Part shown: positions 20,430-28,878 of the stretch, one piece after another
How the letters are laid out: each line of letters begins with the position of its first letter
How positions within the stretch are numbered: position 1 is the stretch's first letter
Origin: Candidatus Xiphinematobacter sp. Idaho Grape
GTDB taxonomy: Bacteria > Verrucomicrobiota > Verrucomicrobiia > Chthoniobacterales > Xiphinematobacteraceae
Reading direction: 5' to 3'
NCBI RefSeq assembly: GCF_001318295.1
Contig: NZ_CP012665.1
Coordinates: forward strand, 310,001 to 374,000
Length of the DNA: 64,000 nucleotides
Notes under the pieces: model-generated
Seen by the model: only the letters and a program-made list of their open reading frames with translations
The model's database searches: none
What the model was told of the DNA's origin: nothing
Program-made: the position numbers and the translations under genes

Positions 20430-21176
20430 ATGAAGCACCTTCGTTTGGATTCTCTCCTTGTCAGTCGCGGCCTTTTTGAGTCCAAGGAAAGGGCCCAGTG
20501 TGCCATTCTAGCTGGTGATGTACAAACGGAGGGATCGCTCCCGCTCCCAGTCAACATTAAACCAGGTACATTCGTTTCTGCAGATATAACCATAAAAATC
20601 AAAACTCACCAGCGTTATGTGAGTCGTGGTGGAGAGAAGTTGGAATACGCCCTTGACTATTTTGTGATAGATGCCGGCGGTAAGATCTGCATGGATGTAG
20701 GTTCCTCAACAGGAGGCTTCACTGACTGTCTCTTAAAACACAATGCTAGGTTGGTGCATGCCATTGACGTAGGACGGGGCCAACTCCATTGGAGCTTGAG
20801 AAAAAATCCTCATGTTATTACCCATGAGGGAATCAATGCGCGTTACTTGCAGTATTCTGACTTTACGGACTCTGTGGAAATCATTGTTGTGGACGTCAGC
20901 TTCATATCCCTGACGCTAATTTTACCGCCCGTGCTCAGGATACTTGCATCAACGGGTCATATGATTATTTTAATCAAGCCACAGTTCGAATTAGACAGGA
21001 AGCGGGTGGGAAAAGGTGGCATTGTCCGTGATCCAACAGCTCACTTGGAAGCCATAGGGAAGGTTTATGCCTTTGCTACGGGGTTTTCTCGTGCTCGCTG
21101 GATGGGAATGACGGAATCTCCTATTGTCGGCAGGGGAGGCAATAAGGAATTTTTTGCCCACCTTTGTCCAGTATGA
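20430..21176 (+). CDS. tlyA: TlyA-family rRNA 2'-O-methyltransferase
   Basis: TlyA methylates riboses in 16S and 23S rRNA. The 248-aa protein has an N-terminal S4 RNA-binding domain (residues 3-65, LDSLLVSRGLFESKERAQ), the linker YVSRGGEKL, and an FtsJ-type methyltransferase domain. Its SAM motif DVGSSTGGFTDCLL is near residue 88, and the catalytic lysine region is ILIKPQFEL. Older annotations call such proteins hemolysins; the domain layout supports the methyltransferase role. Its TGA overlaps the nadK ATG. Confidence 0.92.
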   Translation: MKHLRLDSLLVSRGLFESKERAQCAILAGDVQTEGSLPLPVNIKPGTFVSADITIKIKTHQRYVSRGGEKLEYALDYFVIDAGGKICMDVGSSTGGFTDCLLKHNARLVHAIDVGRGQLHWSLRKNPHVITHEGINARYLQYSDFTDSVEIIVVDVSFISLTLILPPVLRILASTGHMIILIKPQFELDRKRVGKGGIVRDPTAHLEAIGKVYAFATGFSRARWMGMTESPIVGRGGNKEFFAHLCPV

Positions 21177-22036
21177 TTGGTCTTATTGCGCACATCCCCA
21201 AACCGGAGGCGAAATCGCTTTCACTTATCCAGCAGTTTGTAGAAAACCTAAGAGCGGTTGGAGTAAAATTCCTATTAGAAGAGTCCACAGCTACTGTTAT
21301 GGGAGAAAAATGTCACGGCAGTACGGAAAAGATTTCCAGATGTGACCTTGTCGTCGTATTCGGAGGAGATGGAACTATTCTGCGGGCTGTCCATCGTATG
21401 ACACCCCATTTTCCCCCCATATTTGGAATCAACACTGGATCCTTGGGATTTCTCACCTGCCTTGGACCACAAGAAATTAATCGAGCCATTGAATGCATCA
21501 TCCGTCGAAGTTTTGTGCTCAGCTATCGTTCCATGTTGTCCTTGGAGATCGAAAGTAAAATCGTTTCACAGCCCACTTTTAATGGGATGGGACTAAACGA
21601 CATTGTAATCAGCAGAGGATCACGTTCTCAACTTGTTCGTCTCACAGTACTTATTAATAATAACGTGCTGACCAATTATTACGCAGACGGTCTGATCATT
21701 GCCACCCCGACTGGTTCTACTGCATATTCTCTTGCGGCGGGAGGTCCAATTCTCATGCCAGAATCTGGCGTGTTTGTTATTACCCCAATTTGTCCACATG
21801 TGCTGACTAACCGATCTACCGTAGTAAGTGATCATTCAGTGATCGAAGTCCGTCTCCTTATTCCGGAACAGGAGATAAATGTTTCCATCGATGGACAGGC
21901 CACTCACCGGATGTCTCCTGGAGAAACACTCCGTCTTACCAAGGCCCACACAGCCCTTCCGCTGGCTATGCTTCCGGAGAGAGACTTCTCTCAGGTACTC
22001 AGCCAAAAATTAAAATGGAGCGGCAGCAACCTATAA
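21173..22036 (+). CDS. nadK: NAD kinase
   Basis: Phosphorylates NAD to NADP. The 287-aa protein carries the GGDGTILRA motif near residue 64, FGINTGSLGFL near residue 83, and the glycine-rich TPTGSTAYSLAAGGPI segment. The ATG at 21173 overlaps the tlyA stop (ATGA); an in-frame TTG nine bases earlier is less likely. The tlyA-nadK pairing is widespread. Confidence 0.95.
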   Translation: MIGLIAHIPKPEAKSLSLIQQFVENLRAVGVKFLLEESTATVMGEKCHGSTEKISRCDLVVVFGGDGTILRAVHRMTPHFPPIFGINTGSLGFLTCLGPQEINRAIECIIRRSFVLSYRSMLSLEIESKIVSQPTFNGMGLNDIVISRGSRSQLVRLTVLINNNVLTNYYADGLIIATPTGSTAYSLAAGGPILMPESGVFVITPICPHVLTNRSTVVSDHSVIEVRLLIPEQEINVSIDGQATHRMSPGETLRLTKAHTALPLAMLPERDFSQVLSQKLKWSGSNL

Positions 22037-22109
22037 AGCACGAGCCAAACTTCCAACCAGCTCTCTTTAGAATCCTCCGCCTTGCAGAATAAGCGCGCTC
22101 CCTTGTTCC

Positions 22110-23480
22110 ATGAGCACTCCCGAGTATTCGCAACACCTTCGGCAACTCGCCATCCGGATTGTTTCTAGACTCCGACACGCCGGCCACACAGCCCTCTTTG
22201 CAGGAGGATGCGTACGCGATCAACTCCTCAGAATCCCACCACACGACTACGATGTCGCTACTGATGCCCGTCCTGATCAAGTACAATCTCTCTTTGAGAA
22301 AACACTACCCATAGGCGCTCAATTTGGAGTCGTGCTAGTCGTCGAACAGGGTAGTCCGTTTCAGGTAGCTACCTTTCGCGCAGAAGGGAGTTATGTAGAT
22401 CATCGCCATCCCAGAGAAATTTCCTTTGGGACTCCTGAGCAAGATGCTTTCCGGAGAGATTTCACTGTAAATGGGCTTTTCGAGGACCCTTTTGAGGGTT
22501 GTATCCTTGACTATGTTGGAGGACGGGAGGACCTAGAGAAGGGGATAATTCGTTGCATTGGGAATGCAACAGACCGTTTTGAGGAGGACCGCTTACGCGT
22601 TATGCGTGCTATACGTCTCGCGTCAACTTTAGACTTCCAGATTCATTCAAACACGTGGAAAGCATTAACCATCTGTGCTTCCAATCTCAATGAGATTAGC
22701 GCTGAACGCATCCGTGAAGAGCTTAACCGGATTCTGCTTTCCCCAAGACGAATGCAAGGCTTCGATCTGTTAGACAAAAGTGGCGTGCTTAGTTTTCTAC
22801 TCCCTGAAGTAGAAGCTCTAAAAGGCTGCAAACAGCCCCCAGAGTTCCACCCAGAAGGAGATGTTTTTATCCATACGCGCTTAATGCTCGCCTTGCTCCA
22901 CGCACAAGTGCCACTCCATTTAGCCTTAGCCACCCTTTTCCATGATATCGGAAAGCCTGGTACTATGCAAGAGGACCAAGCTGGGCGCATACGCTTTAAC
23001 ACTCATGAGAAACTCAGTGCTGAAATGGCCTACAAAATCATGAAACGCTTGCGCTACTCTAATACAGAAATTGAGGTCACTCAAACTCTCATTCGCAATC
23101 ATATGGCTTTTAAAGATGTGCAAAACATGCGTCCTTCTACACTGAAACGCTTCCTTGCGCGACACAGCTTCAAAGATGAGTTAGAACTCCACCGCATAGA
23201 TTGTTTGAGCAGTCATGGCTCGCTCAGCAACTACGAATTCCTTATCGCGAAGTGCGCAGAGTTCTCCCATGCGCCTCTTGCACCCACTGCATTGATCAGT
23301 GGTAAGGACCTCCTCGCTCTTGACTGGAAGCCTGGTCCTCAATTTAGAATAGCACTAGAGGCTGCCTATAATGCTCAACTTGAAGGTCTTCTTTCTTCCA
23401 AAGAAGAAGCTATCACCTTTCTTTTGGAAAAATTTTCCGATTTGGGAAGCGATAAGACATCGTCCCGAGGAAAAATATAA
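22110..23480 (+). CDS. cca: CCA-adding tRNA nucleotidyltransferase with HD domain
   Basis: Class II nucleotidyltransferase that builds or repairs the CCA end of tRNA. The catalytic head shows GGCVRDQLL near residue 31 and the metal pair in HDYDVATDARP. RRDFTVNGL and DRFEEDRLRVMRAIR follow; the latter includes the arginine and aspartate that read ATP and CTP. An HD domain (FHDIGKP, near residue 277) follows. Poly(A) polymerase I shares this head, but here no tRNA gene encodes CCA, which fits a CCA-adding role. Length 456 aa; the convergent tRNA-Val lies just beyond. Confidence 0.88.
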   Translation: MSTPEYSQHLRQLAIRIVSRLRHAGHTALFAGGCVRDQLLRIPPHDYDVATDARPDQVQSLFEKTLPIGAQFGVVLVVEQGSPFQVATFRAEGSYVDHRHPREISFGTPEQDAFRRDFTVNGLFEDPFEGCILDYVGGREDLEKGIIRCIGNATDRFEEDRLRVMRAIRLASTLDFQIHSNTWKALTICASNLNEISAERIREELNRILLSPRRMQGFDLLDKSGVLSFLLPEVEALKGCKQPPEFHPEGDVFIHTRLMLALLHAQVPLHLALATLFHDIGKPGTMQEDQAGRIRFNTHEKLSAEMAYKIMKRLRYSNTEIEVTQTLIRNHMAFKDVQNMRPSTLKRFLARHSFKDELELHRIDCLSSHGSLSNYEFLIAKCAEFSHAPLAPTALISGKDLLALDWKPGPQFRIALEAAYNAQLEGLLSSKEEAITFLLEKFSDLGSDKTSSRGKI

Positions 23481-23515
23481 CGGCATCTTGGGAAAGATCA
23501 CAATATACTCCCTCA

Positions 23516-23587
23516 TAGGCGGTGGGGGTCTCGAACCCCCGACCTACTGGGTGTAAACCAGTCGCTCTACCGCTGAGCTAACCGCCT
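23516..23587 (-). tRNA. tRNA-Val (anticodon TAC)
   Basis: 72-nt cloverleaf: acceptor AGGCGGT/ACCGCCT, D arm with AGCTCAGCGGTAGAGC, anticodon stem ACTGG around TTTACAC (anticodon TAC), T arm GGGGG-TTCGAGA-CCCCC, discriminator A. The next bases are TGA, so no CCA is encoded. Confidence 0.95.
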
Positions 23588-23606
23588 GCTAAAAAAGTAA
23601 GGGGAA

Positions 23607-24716
23607 TTAGGGCAGTCGATGCATTTTCTCTATCCACTTGGCATGGACAAACGGCGAAATTTCCGACGGTTTGATCTCACTACGACCTCCCCAAAATATA
23701 TTGGTGTAACGGACGGGGATACCCACGGACTGTAGATGTTGATCGATAGACGTCTTGTGGGCAAGTAGTACCTCCTTGCGCGTACCATGCGCCACGGCCA
23801 TGATATTTACGTTATTGAACTCTGGACCAGCTTCTCTCCAGTAGCAATGAGTAAGAATTTCGTGGCGCCCTACCTCCGCCCCAGCCCTTTCTTCAAATCC
23901 TGCAGGGACCGCCCAGTGGAAGAGGGCATTAAAGCGAGTAACACGCTTGCCACTCTGAGAGGGTTTTACATGTTCAAGAAATGTGGAAAATCGTCCGATA
24001 AACTTGCGTGATTCTAAAGACTTAGCTATCCGGAAAAAATCCTCTGCTTTTAGGCCTAGCCGGCAAATCCTCCTTTCCCAGGCAGGTTCGCAAATTTCTT
24101 CAGGAGAAAATTCTTCCTTTAGAGCTAAGAGAACTTTCCACTCCAGCGGAGTAACGGGAGATGTAGAAGTCACTAACATCTTTGCCGAGCTGGCAGACTT
24201 ATCACCAGGCTGGATGGACTTGCGCCGAACATGCCCAACACCAAGAGTGAAGATCCCCTTGGCTCGCATAAGTCGAAAGCTCTCCGCACCCGTCCTACAC
24301 AAGAGAATATTACAGTGAGATTCTAACGATTCACCAAGAGGGACCTTTAACGTTGTCCAGAGTCGATAGGATCCACCTGGAGTTCCTGCGTCAGCAGAAC
24401 GGACGACAACATGGCCTGAGAACGGATCTTCTTGGAACATAAAATCAAAGGCAGAATCCAGTTTCTCCCCAGAAATCTTCCAAGCCACAAGCGCCCCCTC
24501 TGCTATGCGGTTAGCAAGCAAAGTCTGACGTACCCTGCGGATGGTACCCATCTTCAGCATAGTTCGAATTCTTTCTAGTACAACCGCCAAATCTACACCG
24601 CTACGGAGGGAAATTTCTCTAAACGGCTCTCTAAAAAACCCAGAGATTTGATCCTCAGAGACTTCTAAAATCCGAGCGTTTATCGGATCATCATGATCAG
24701 ACGATACTGTATACAT
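23607..24716 (-). CDS. duplicated Lrp/AsnC-like protein resembling siroheme decarboxylase AhbA-AhbB
   Basis: The 369-aa protein contains two winged-helix plus RAM-like modules. The first starts with FREPFREISLRSGVDLAVVL and GTIRRVRQTLL (residues 30-70). The second begins near residue 190 and ends with THCYWREAGPEFNNVNIMAV and AHGTRKEVL. The HCYWRE...AVAHGT pattern resembles AhbB, one half of the siroheme decarboxylase that removes two acetate groups in the alternative heme route. Related proteins are often annotated as Lrp regulators. The genome also has HemQ, which serves a different heme route, so the role is unclear. It lies 25 bp after citrate synthase and could share its transcript. Confidence 0.62.
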   Translation of the reverse strand: MYTVSSDHDDPINARILEVSEDQISGFFREPFREISLRSGVDLAVVLERIRTMLKMGTIRRVRQTLLANRIAEGALVAWKISGEKLDSAFDFMFQEDPFSGHVVVRSADAGTPGGSYRLWTTLKVPLGESLESHCNILLCRTGAESFRLMRAKGIFTLGVGHVRRKSIQPGDKSASSAKMLVTSTSPVTPLEWKVLLALKEEFSPEEICEPAWERRICRLGLKAEDFFRIAKSLESRKFIGRFSTFLEHVKPSQSGKRVTRFNALFHWAVPAGFEERAGAEVGRHEILTHCYWREAGPEFNNVNIMAVAHGTRKEVLLAHKTSIDQHLQSVGIPVRYTNIFWGGRSEIKPSEISPFVHAKWIEKMHRLP

Positions 24717-24741
24717 AAATCCACATACCCTCTTTCTATTA

Positions 24742-25866
24742 TTAGCGCTGCCCGATAGGCTTTACCTTTTTCCCAGGAACTGGTCCGGTATACTCGCTTA
24801 GCGGCCGATAGAGCCGATTATCCGCGAGCTGCTCCAGGATGTGAGCCGTCCATCCAGCCGTGCGTGCGATGGTGAAGACAGGAGTGAACATATCGGTTGG
24901 AATGCCCAGGGAGTAATAGACCGTAGCCGAATAAAAATCAACGTTAGCATGAAGGCCTTTCTTTGCCTTCATGATAGCAGCAATGCGTTCAGACATTTGG
25001 ATCCACTTCTTCTCGCCCAGCCTATTACAAAGCTTAAGAGCCATTTGCCGTAGATGTGGAGCACGAGGATCTAATGTACGGTAAACACGGTGGCCAATAC
25101 CCATAATTTTCTTTTTTTGAGCAAGACGCTCCCCGACCCAATCATCCACCCGATCTAGACTCTCGATTTCGAGGAGCATGTGAATGACACCCTCATTAGC
25201 TCCGCCGTGGAGAGGTCCCTTGAGAGTACCAATAGCGGAAGTAATAGCAGAGTAAATATCACTCAAGGTAGAAATGGTAACGCGTGCAGAGAAAGTAGAA
25301 GCGTTCATACCGTGATCGGCATGGAGCACGTAGGCGAGATCTAATGCATTTACTACCTCAGCTGAGGGCTCCTCTGCATTGAGTAAATAAAGAAAGTGGG
25401 CAGCCTCTCCAAGGTCTTCACGAATTGGAGGCAGACTTTTGCCTTGGCGGGCACGGTGAAAGTAAGCGGCTATAATTGCTACCGCAGCTGTGATATCAAT
25501 AGCCCGCTTCTGATCAGCTTCGGCACCACCCTTCTTCACCCTGTCATAGAGCCCCATCATTGATATGCCTGTACGGAGTATATCCATGGGATTAGCGTCT
25601 TTCGGTGCTCCCATAATAAAACTCAGCACTCCTTCAGGTAACCTGCGGCAATGGCTCAAATCAGCCTTGAGGTGATTAAGTTCATTTTGGTCAGGTAATC
25701 TCCCGTGCCAGAGCAAATATACCACCTCTTCATAACTGACTTTACCGGCCAGTTCGTTGATATCATACCCAGCATAGATCAGAATTCCTTTTTCTCCCAA
25801 CACATCACTAATGGTGGTGCTGTTTGCAACGATCCCCTCTAGCCCTTTGGCAGTAGTAATTGTCAC
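24742..25866 (-). CDS. gltA: citrate synthase
   Basis: Condenses acetyl-CoA with oxaloacetate. The 374-aa protein, a short type, has the active-site residues in order: HADHGMNASTF (His, about residue 187), MGIGHRVYR (His, about 257) and HANVDFYSA (Asp, about 312). The start is GTG 25866. 2-methylcitrate synthase is a near relative, but the adjacent sucCD genes favour the TCA role. A TATAAT sits 22 bp upstream. Confidence 0.93.
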   Translation of the reverse strand: MTITTAKGLEGIVANSTTISDVLGEKGILIYAGYDINELAGKVSYEEVVYLLWHGRLPDQNELNHLKADLSHCRRLPEGVLSFIMGAPKDANPMDILRTGISMMGLYDRVKKGGAEADQKRAIDITAAVAIIAAYFHRARQGKSLPPIREDLGEAAHFLYLLNAEEPSAEVVNALDLAYVLHADHGMNASTFSARVTISTLSDIYSAITSAIGTLKGPLHGGANEGVIHMLLEIESLDRVDDWVGERLAQKKKIMGIGHRVYRTLDPRAPHLRQMALKLCNRLGEKKWIQMSERIAAIMKAKKGLHANVDFYSATVYYSLGIPTDMFTPVFTIARTAGWTAHILEQLADNRLYRPLSEYTGPVPGKKVKPIGQR

Positions 25867-25887
25867 GGTAGCGCTGGGACAACCCCC

Positions 25888-25893
25888 ATTATA
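25888..25893 (-). promoter_or_regulatory. candidate -10 box ahead of citrate synthase
   Basis: On the minus strand TATAAT lies 22 bp before the GTG start, which would leave a leader of about 15 nt. No good -35 hexamer is present at 16-18 bp, so this is a weak call. Confidence 0.3.
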
Positions 25894-25988
25894 TTATGTA
25901 GCATACAACTCTTTCCTAGCCGTGAAGAGCCGAGAGAGTGAAGGAACGCAGGCTGTCGTAAACATGTAAGGGTTTGCTAACACAGCTA

Positions 25989-26870
25989 CTACTTATTAGC
26001 TTTTAAGGCCTGAATCAGAGCTTCTGCAATATCCGCAGGTGATCTAGCTATGTGGAAACCAGCCTGTTCTAGGGCCTCTATCTTACTCTGTGCAGTCCCC
26101 CTTCCTCTGGAAATAATGGCTCCGGCATGTCCCATGCGTCGCCCAGCTGGTGCGGTTGCACCGGAAACAAAGGCAGCGAGAGGTTTTTCACCATGTTCTT
26201 TTGCCCAAGTAGCGGCTTCCTCCTCTGCTGTACCCCCAATTTCTCCAACGAGAACAATTCCTTGTGTCTCTGGGTCATCGTGCAGCATCTTGAGAGCCTC
26301 TAGGTGTGAAGTCCCCTGGATAGGATCGCCCCCGATGCCAATACACGTGCTCTGTCCATAGCCACGTCCTGTTAATTGCCAGACAGCCTCGTAAGTAAGA
26401 GTCCCGGAGCGAGAGATAATTCCAATGGAGCCTGGTTTGTGGATATAGCCAGGCATAATGCCGATCTTACACTGCCCAGGCGTTATAATGCCTGGGCAGT
26501 TAGGCCCGACTAACCGACACTCTTTATCCTTCAATATTGCCATTACTCGTACCATATCCATAACAGGAATACCTTCAGTAATACAGACAATAAGCCTCAC
26601 GCCTGATGCAGCCGCCTCCAGCACTGCATCAGCAGCAAATGGGCCCGGTACAAAGATCATTGTGGCGTCACATCCAGTATTCTTCCGCGCCTCCTCTACA
26701 GTATCAAATATCGGCACTTTAGAATCAAAAGTTTCTCCTCCATGCCCTGGAGTCACCCCAGCCACGACATTGGTTCCATATTCCATGCAACCACGCGCGT
26801 GAAAGGAACCAGACTTCCCTGTGATCCCCTGCACCAGCAGGCGAGTATTCTTGTTAATCAAGATTGCCAC
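25989..26870 (-). CDS. sucD: succinyl-CoA synthetase alpha subunit
   Basis: It carries the phospho-histidine that links CoA-ester cleavage to nucleotide phosphorylation. The 293-aa protein starts with [20 protein letters not shown], the CoA-binding Rossmann segment. It contains [19 protein letters not shown] and the histidine in [16 protein letters not shown] near residue 246. The start is GTG 26870. It lies 31 bp after sucC on the same strand. Confidence 0.97.
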   Translation of the reverse strand: MAILINKNTRLLVQGITGKSGSFHARGCMEYGTNVVAGVTPGHGGETFDSKVPIFDTVEEARKNTGCDATMIFVPGPFAADAVLEAAASGVRLIVCITEGIPVMDMVRVMAILKDKECRLVGPNCPGIITPGQCKIGIMPGYIHKPGSIGIISRSGTLTYEAVWQLTGRGYGQSTCIGIGGDPIQGTSHLEALKMLHDDPETQGIVLVGEIGGTAEEEAATWAKEHGEKPLAAFVSGATAPAGRRMGHAGAIISRGRGTAQSKIEALEQAGFHIARSPADIAEALIQALKANK

Positions 26871-26901
26871 ACTTTTTTCCTAAAAAGGATTCTACGGTTA
26901 C

Positions 26902-28101
26902 TTACGGCAAAGGCAGAGATGTTTGGGCCGCCACCACTGCTCTCTGGGCAGCATCAGCCAAGCTATCCGCCGCAATAATAGGGAGGTGGGACTCTACAAG
27001 CAATTTTTTTCCAAACTCTCCATGAGTACCTTCCAAGCGGATAATGAGCGGTACAGATAAGCCCACTGTACGCACAGCGTTAAGAATTCCTTGGGCGATA
27101 ATATCGCATCTCATAATACCCCCAAAAATGTTTACTAGGATTGCCTTGACACTTTTATCACTAATAAGAATTTTGAAGGCTGCTGTTACCTGTTCTTCAC
27201 TTGCACTACCACCGACATCAAGGAAATTAGCAGGACTACCTCCATAATATTTGATAATATCCATCGTTGCCATGGCCAGCCCTGCACCATTTACTAGACA
27301 AGCGACGTTTCCGTCCAGTCTAACGTAGTTTAGGTTAAACCTAGAGGCTTCTACTTCACGGAAATCCTCCTCTGCAAGATCGCGTAGAGCCGTAACATCT
27401 GGATGCCGAAAAAGTGCGTTATCGTCGAAGCTGCACTTTGCATCCAAAGCAAGGACTCTGCCATCCATCGTTGATACAAGCGGATTAACTTCTACAAGGG
27501 CACAATCAAAGGAAACAAAAAAGTTAAAAAGGCGAAGAAAGAAAGCAGTAGCCTCAGTAATCTTTGAGTGCTTAAAGCCAAGCCGATACGCTAAATTTCG
27601 TGCTTGATAAGTCTGTAGACCCATTAAAGGGTGCACAGGCTCACGGAAGATTTTTTCAGAAGATCTCTCAACCATATTTTCGATTTCTACCCCCCCCTCT
27701 GGGCTAGCAACTAAAAGCGGAACGCTCGTCTCGCGATCCACGACAATTGCAAGGTAACATTCCTTACTAATCTCCACACTTTCAGCTATAAGCACCTGAT
27801 GAACAATCTGTCCCTCCGATCCAGTCTGACAAGTAACTAGAGTATTGCCTAACATTTGAGAAGTCACTTCAGCAACTTGTTCCGTTGAGTTGCAAAGGTG
27901 GACCCCTCCGCAAAATCCGTTTATAAATACACCTTTTCCACGCCCTCCCGCGTGAATTTGCGCTTTAACAACGAAACGATGCACACCTAGTTCGGCAGCA
28001 ACTTCACGTGCCTGGTTTGAGGTAGACGCTGGAGCTCCTTTAGGAGTAGCCACTTGGAATTTTTCAAACAACTGTTTGGCTTGGTATTCGTGGATATTCA
28101 T
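26902..28101 (-). CDS. sucC: succinyl-CoA synthetase beta subunit
   Basis: ATP-grasp subunit of succinyl-CoA synthetase. The 399-aa protein begins MNIHEYQAKQLFEKF. It has VVKAQIHAGGRGKGV (nucleotide lysine region), EVNPLVSTMDGRVLALDAK (metal site) and VNGAGLAMATMDII. INIFGGI-type residues read here as LVNIFGGIMRCD. Intact and of normal length. It is the first gene of the sucCD pair; the upstream 777 bp hold no working gene. Confidence 0.97.
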   Translation of the reverse strand: MNIHEYQAKQLFEKFQVATPKGAPASTSNQAREVAAELGVHRFVVKAQIHAGGRGKGVFINGFCGGVHLCNSTEQVAEVTSQMLGNTLVTCQTGSEGQIVHQVLIAESVEISKECYLAIVVDRETSVPLLVASPEGGVEIENMVERSSEKIFREPVHPLMGLQTYQARNLAYRLGFKHSKITEATAFFLRLFNFFVSFDCALVEVNPLVSTMDGRVLALDAKCSFDDNALFRHPDVTALRDLAEEDFREVEASRFNLNYVRLDGNVACLVNGAGLAMATMDIIKYYGGSPANFLDVGGSASEEQVTAAFKILISDKSVKAILVNIFGGIMRCDIIAQGILNAVRTVGLSVPLIIRLEGTHGEFGKKLLVESHLPIIAADSLADAAQRAVVAAQTSLPLP

Positions 28102-28312
28102 TCTTCAAAGGTTAGTGCAGAAGAGCAAGTAGAGTTGGGGACAGGAGCGAGGGCGTCAAGTGCTTGTGGAGGAATAAAAATCGCTAGCGCCAAAAATCCT
28201 GATTTGCCATTGTCTTCCACACGGAAAGTTACTCTCTCCCAGTTTCTATCAAGAGTCATCCTTTTATTCATACCCTCCCATTGGACGTTAAGGCTTTCCC
28301 ATTAACACACTC

Positions 28313-28342
28313 CGCCCCACCCATTAATTAATGGGTGGGGCG
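28313..28342. repeat. perfect 30-bp palindrome, possible terminator or protein-binding site
   Basis: The arm CGCCCCACCCATTAA is followed at once by its exact reverse complement, with no loop bases. As RNA it could form a strong GC-rich hairpin on either strand, but neither side carries a T tract, so it is not a standard intrinsic terminator. It stands 212 bp upstream of sucC and after pyk in the direction of transcription. Confidence 0.7.
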
Positions 28343-28418
28343 CCAGGACCATCCTACCAAAGGGAGGCATCTGTGGCAAGAAGCTGTTATCAGCACTGGG
28401 AATTGTTTGCCTTCCGAT

Positions 28419-28427
28419 TGTTATAAT
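28419..28427 (+). promoter_or_regulatory. candidate extended -10 promoter
   Basis: TGTTATAAT fits the extended -10 form (TGnTATAAT). A TTGTTT at 28403 is too close (13 bp) to be a standard -35. It points at the decayed plus-strand frame that starts about 40 bp downstream. Confidence 0.35.
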
Positions 28428-28451
28428 AGAACTGAAAACTGTGTTAGCTGC

Positions 28452-28874
28452 TAGTCGCATCCACAGGAATGGGGTTTCGACAATGCCTGAGGGAAAAGAT
28501 ATCCGCTCAGCGCTTTGGCATCATTATAGGCAGTTACAACTCGCAGGGTATCAGTTTTTGGCAAGGTGACCAAAACATCCAAATTATAGGCCGTCCGTCG
28601 TTAACTAAGTCAAAAGACCAAACCTTTCGCCTAACCTGTTCCACCCAGCAGGTAAGATTTCGAAAATGCATCGCATAGCTTTGCAGATGAGGGAAGAGCT
28701 AGGAAGAGAACCTAGCAATGGGAGTTAGCAGACGAATTTAGTACGGCCCACATTCTAGATGTCTCTGTTAATGATAACAAAGATGCAATGGAATTTAGCG
28801 AAACTGTGCGTGATGCTGAAGCGCAGGCTGCGAGACAAGAATCTTTACGAAAGAGGTGGGAGAACTTAAGATGA
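28452..28874 (+). pseudogene. probable relic of a sigma-70 family sigma factor gene
   Basis: Fragments in three frames line up in the order of sigma-70 regions 2 to 3. PQEW and GFRQCLREKIS (28461-28504) recall QEGNxGLMRAVEKF. AGYQF follows near 28540. RPSLTKSKDQTFRL (28592-28633) recalls the end of region 2.4. GKISKMHRIALQMREELGRE followed by PSN (28651-28719), then ELADEF after a shift near 28720, recalls GREPTxEELAxEL of region 3. At least three frameshifts break it. The last frame stays open to a TGA at 28872, but its tail does not look like regions 3-4. The match is by eye only and no single frame is long. Confidence 0.38.
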
Positions 28875-28878
28875 CTAT

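Larger units (their letters stand above)
28102..28878. other. 777-bp gap between pyk and sucC: palindrome, promoter-like site, gene relic
   Basis: No intact gene. It contains a perfect 30-bp palindrome (28313-28342), an extended -10 box on the plus strand (28419-28427), and a broken plus-strand reading frame with sigma-70-like fragments up to 28874. Both flanking genes are on the minus strand. Confidence 0.65.

Noticed and set aside
26050-26361. Long plus-strand frames opposite sucD, rpoC, rpoB and murE
   Set aside because: These are shadows of strongly conserved genes on the other strand; their translations carry no motifs.
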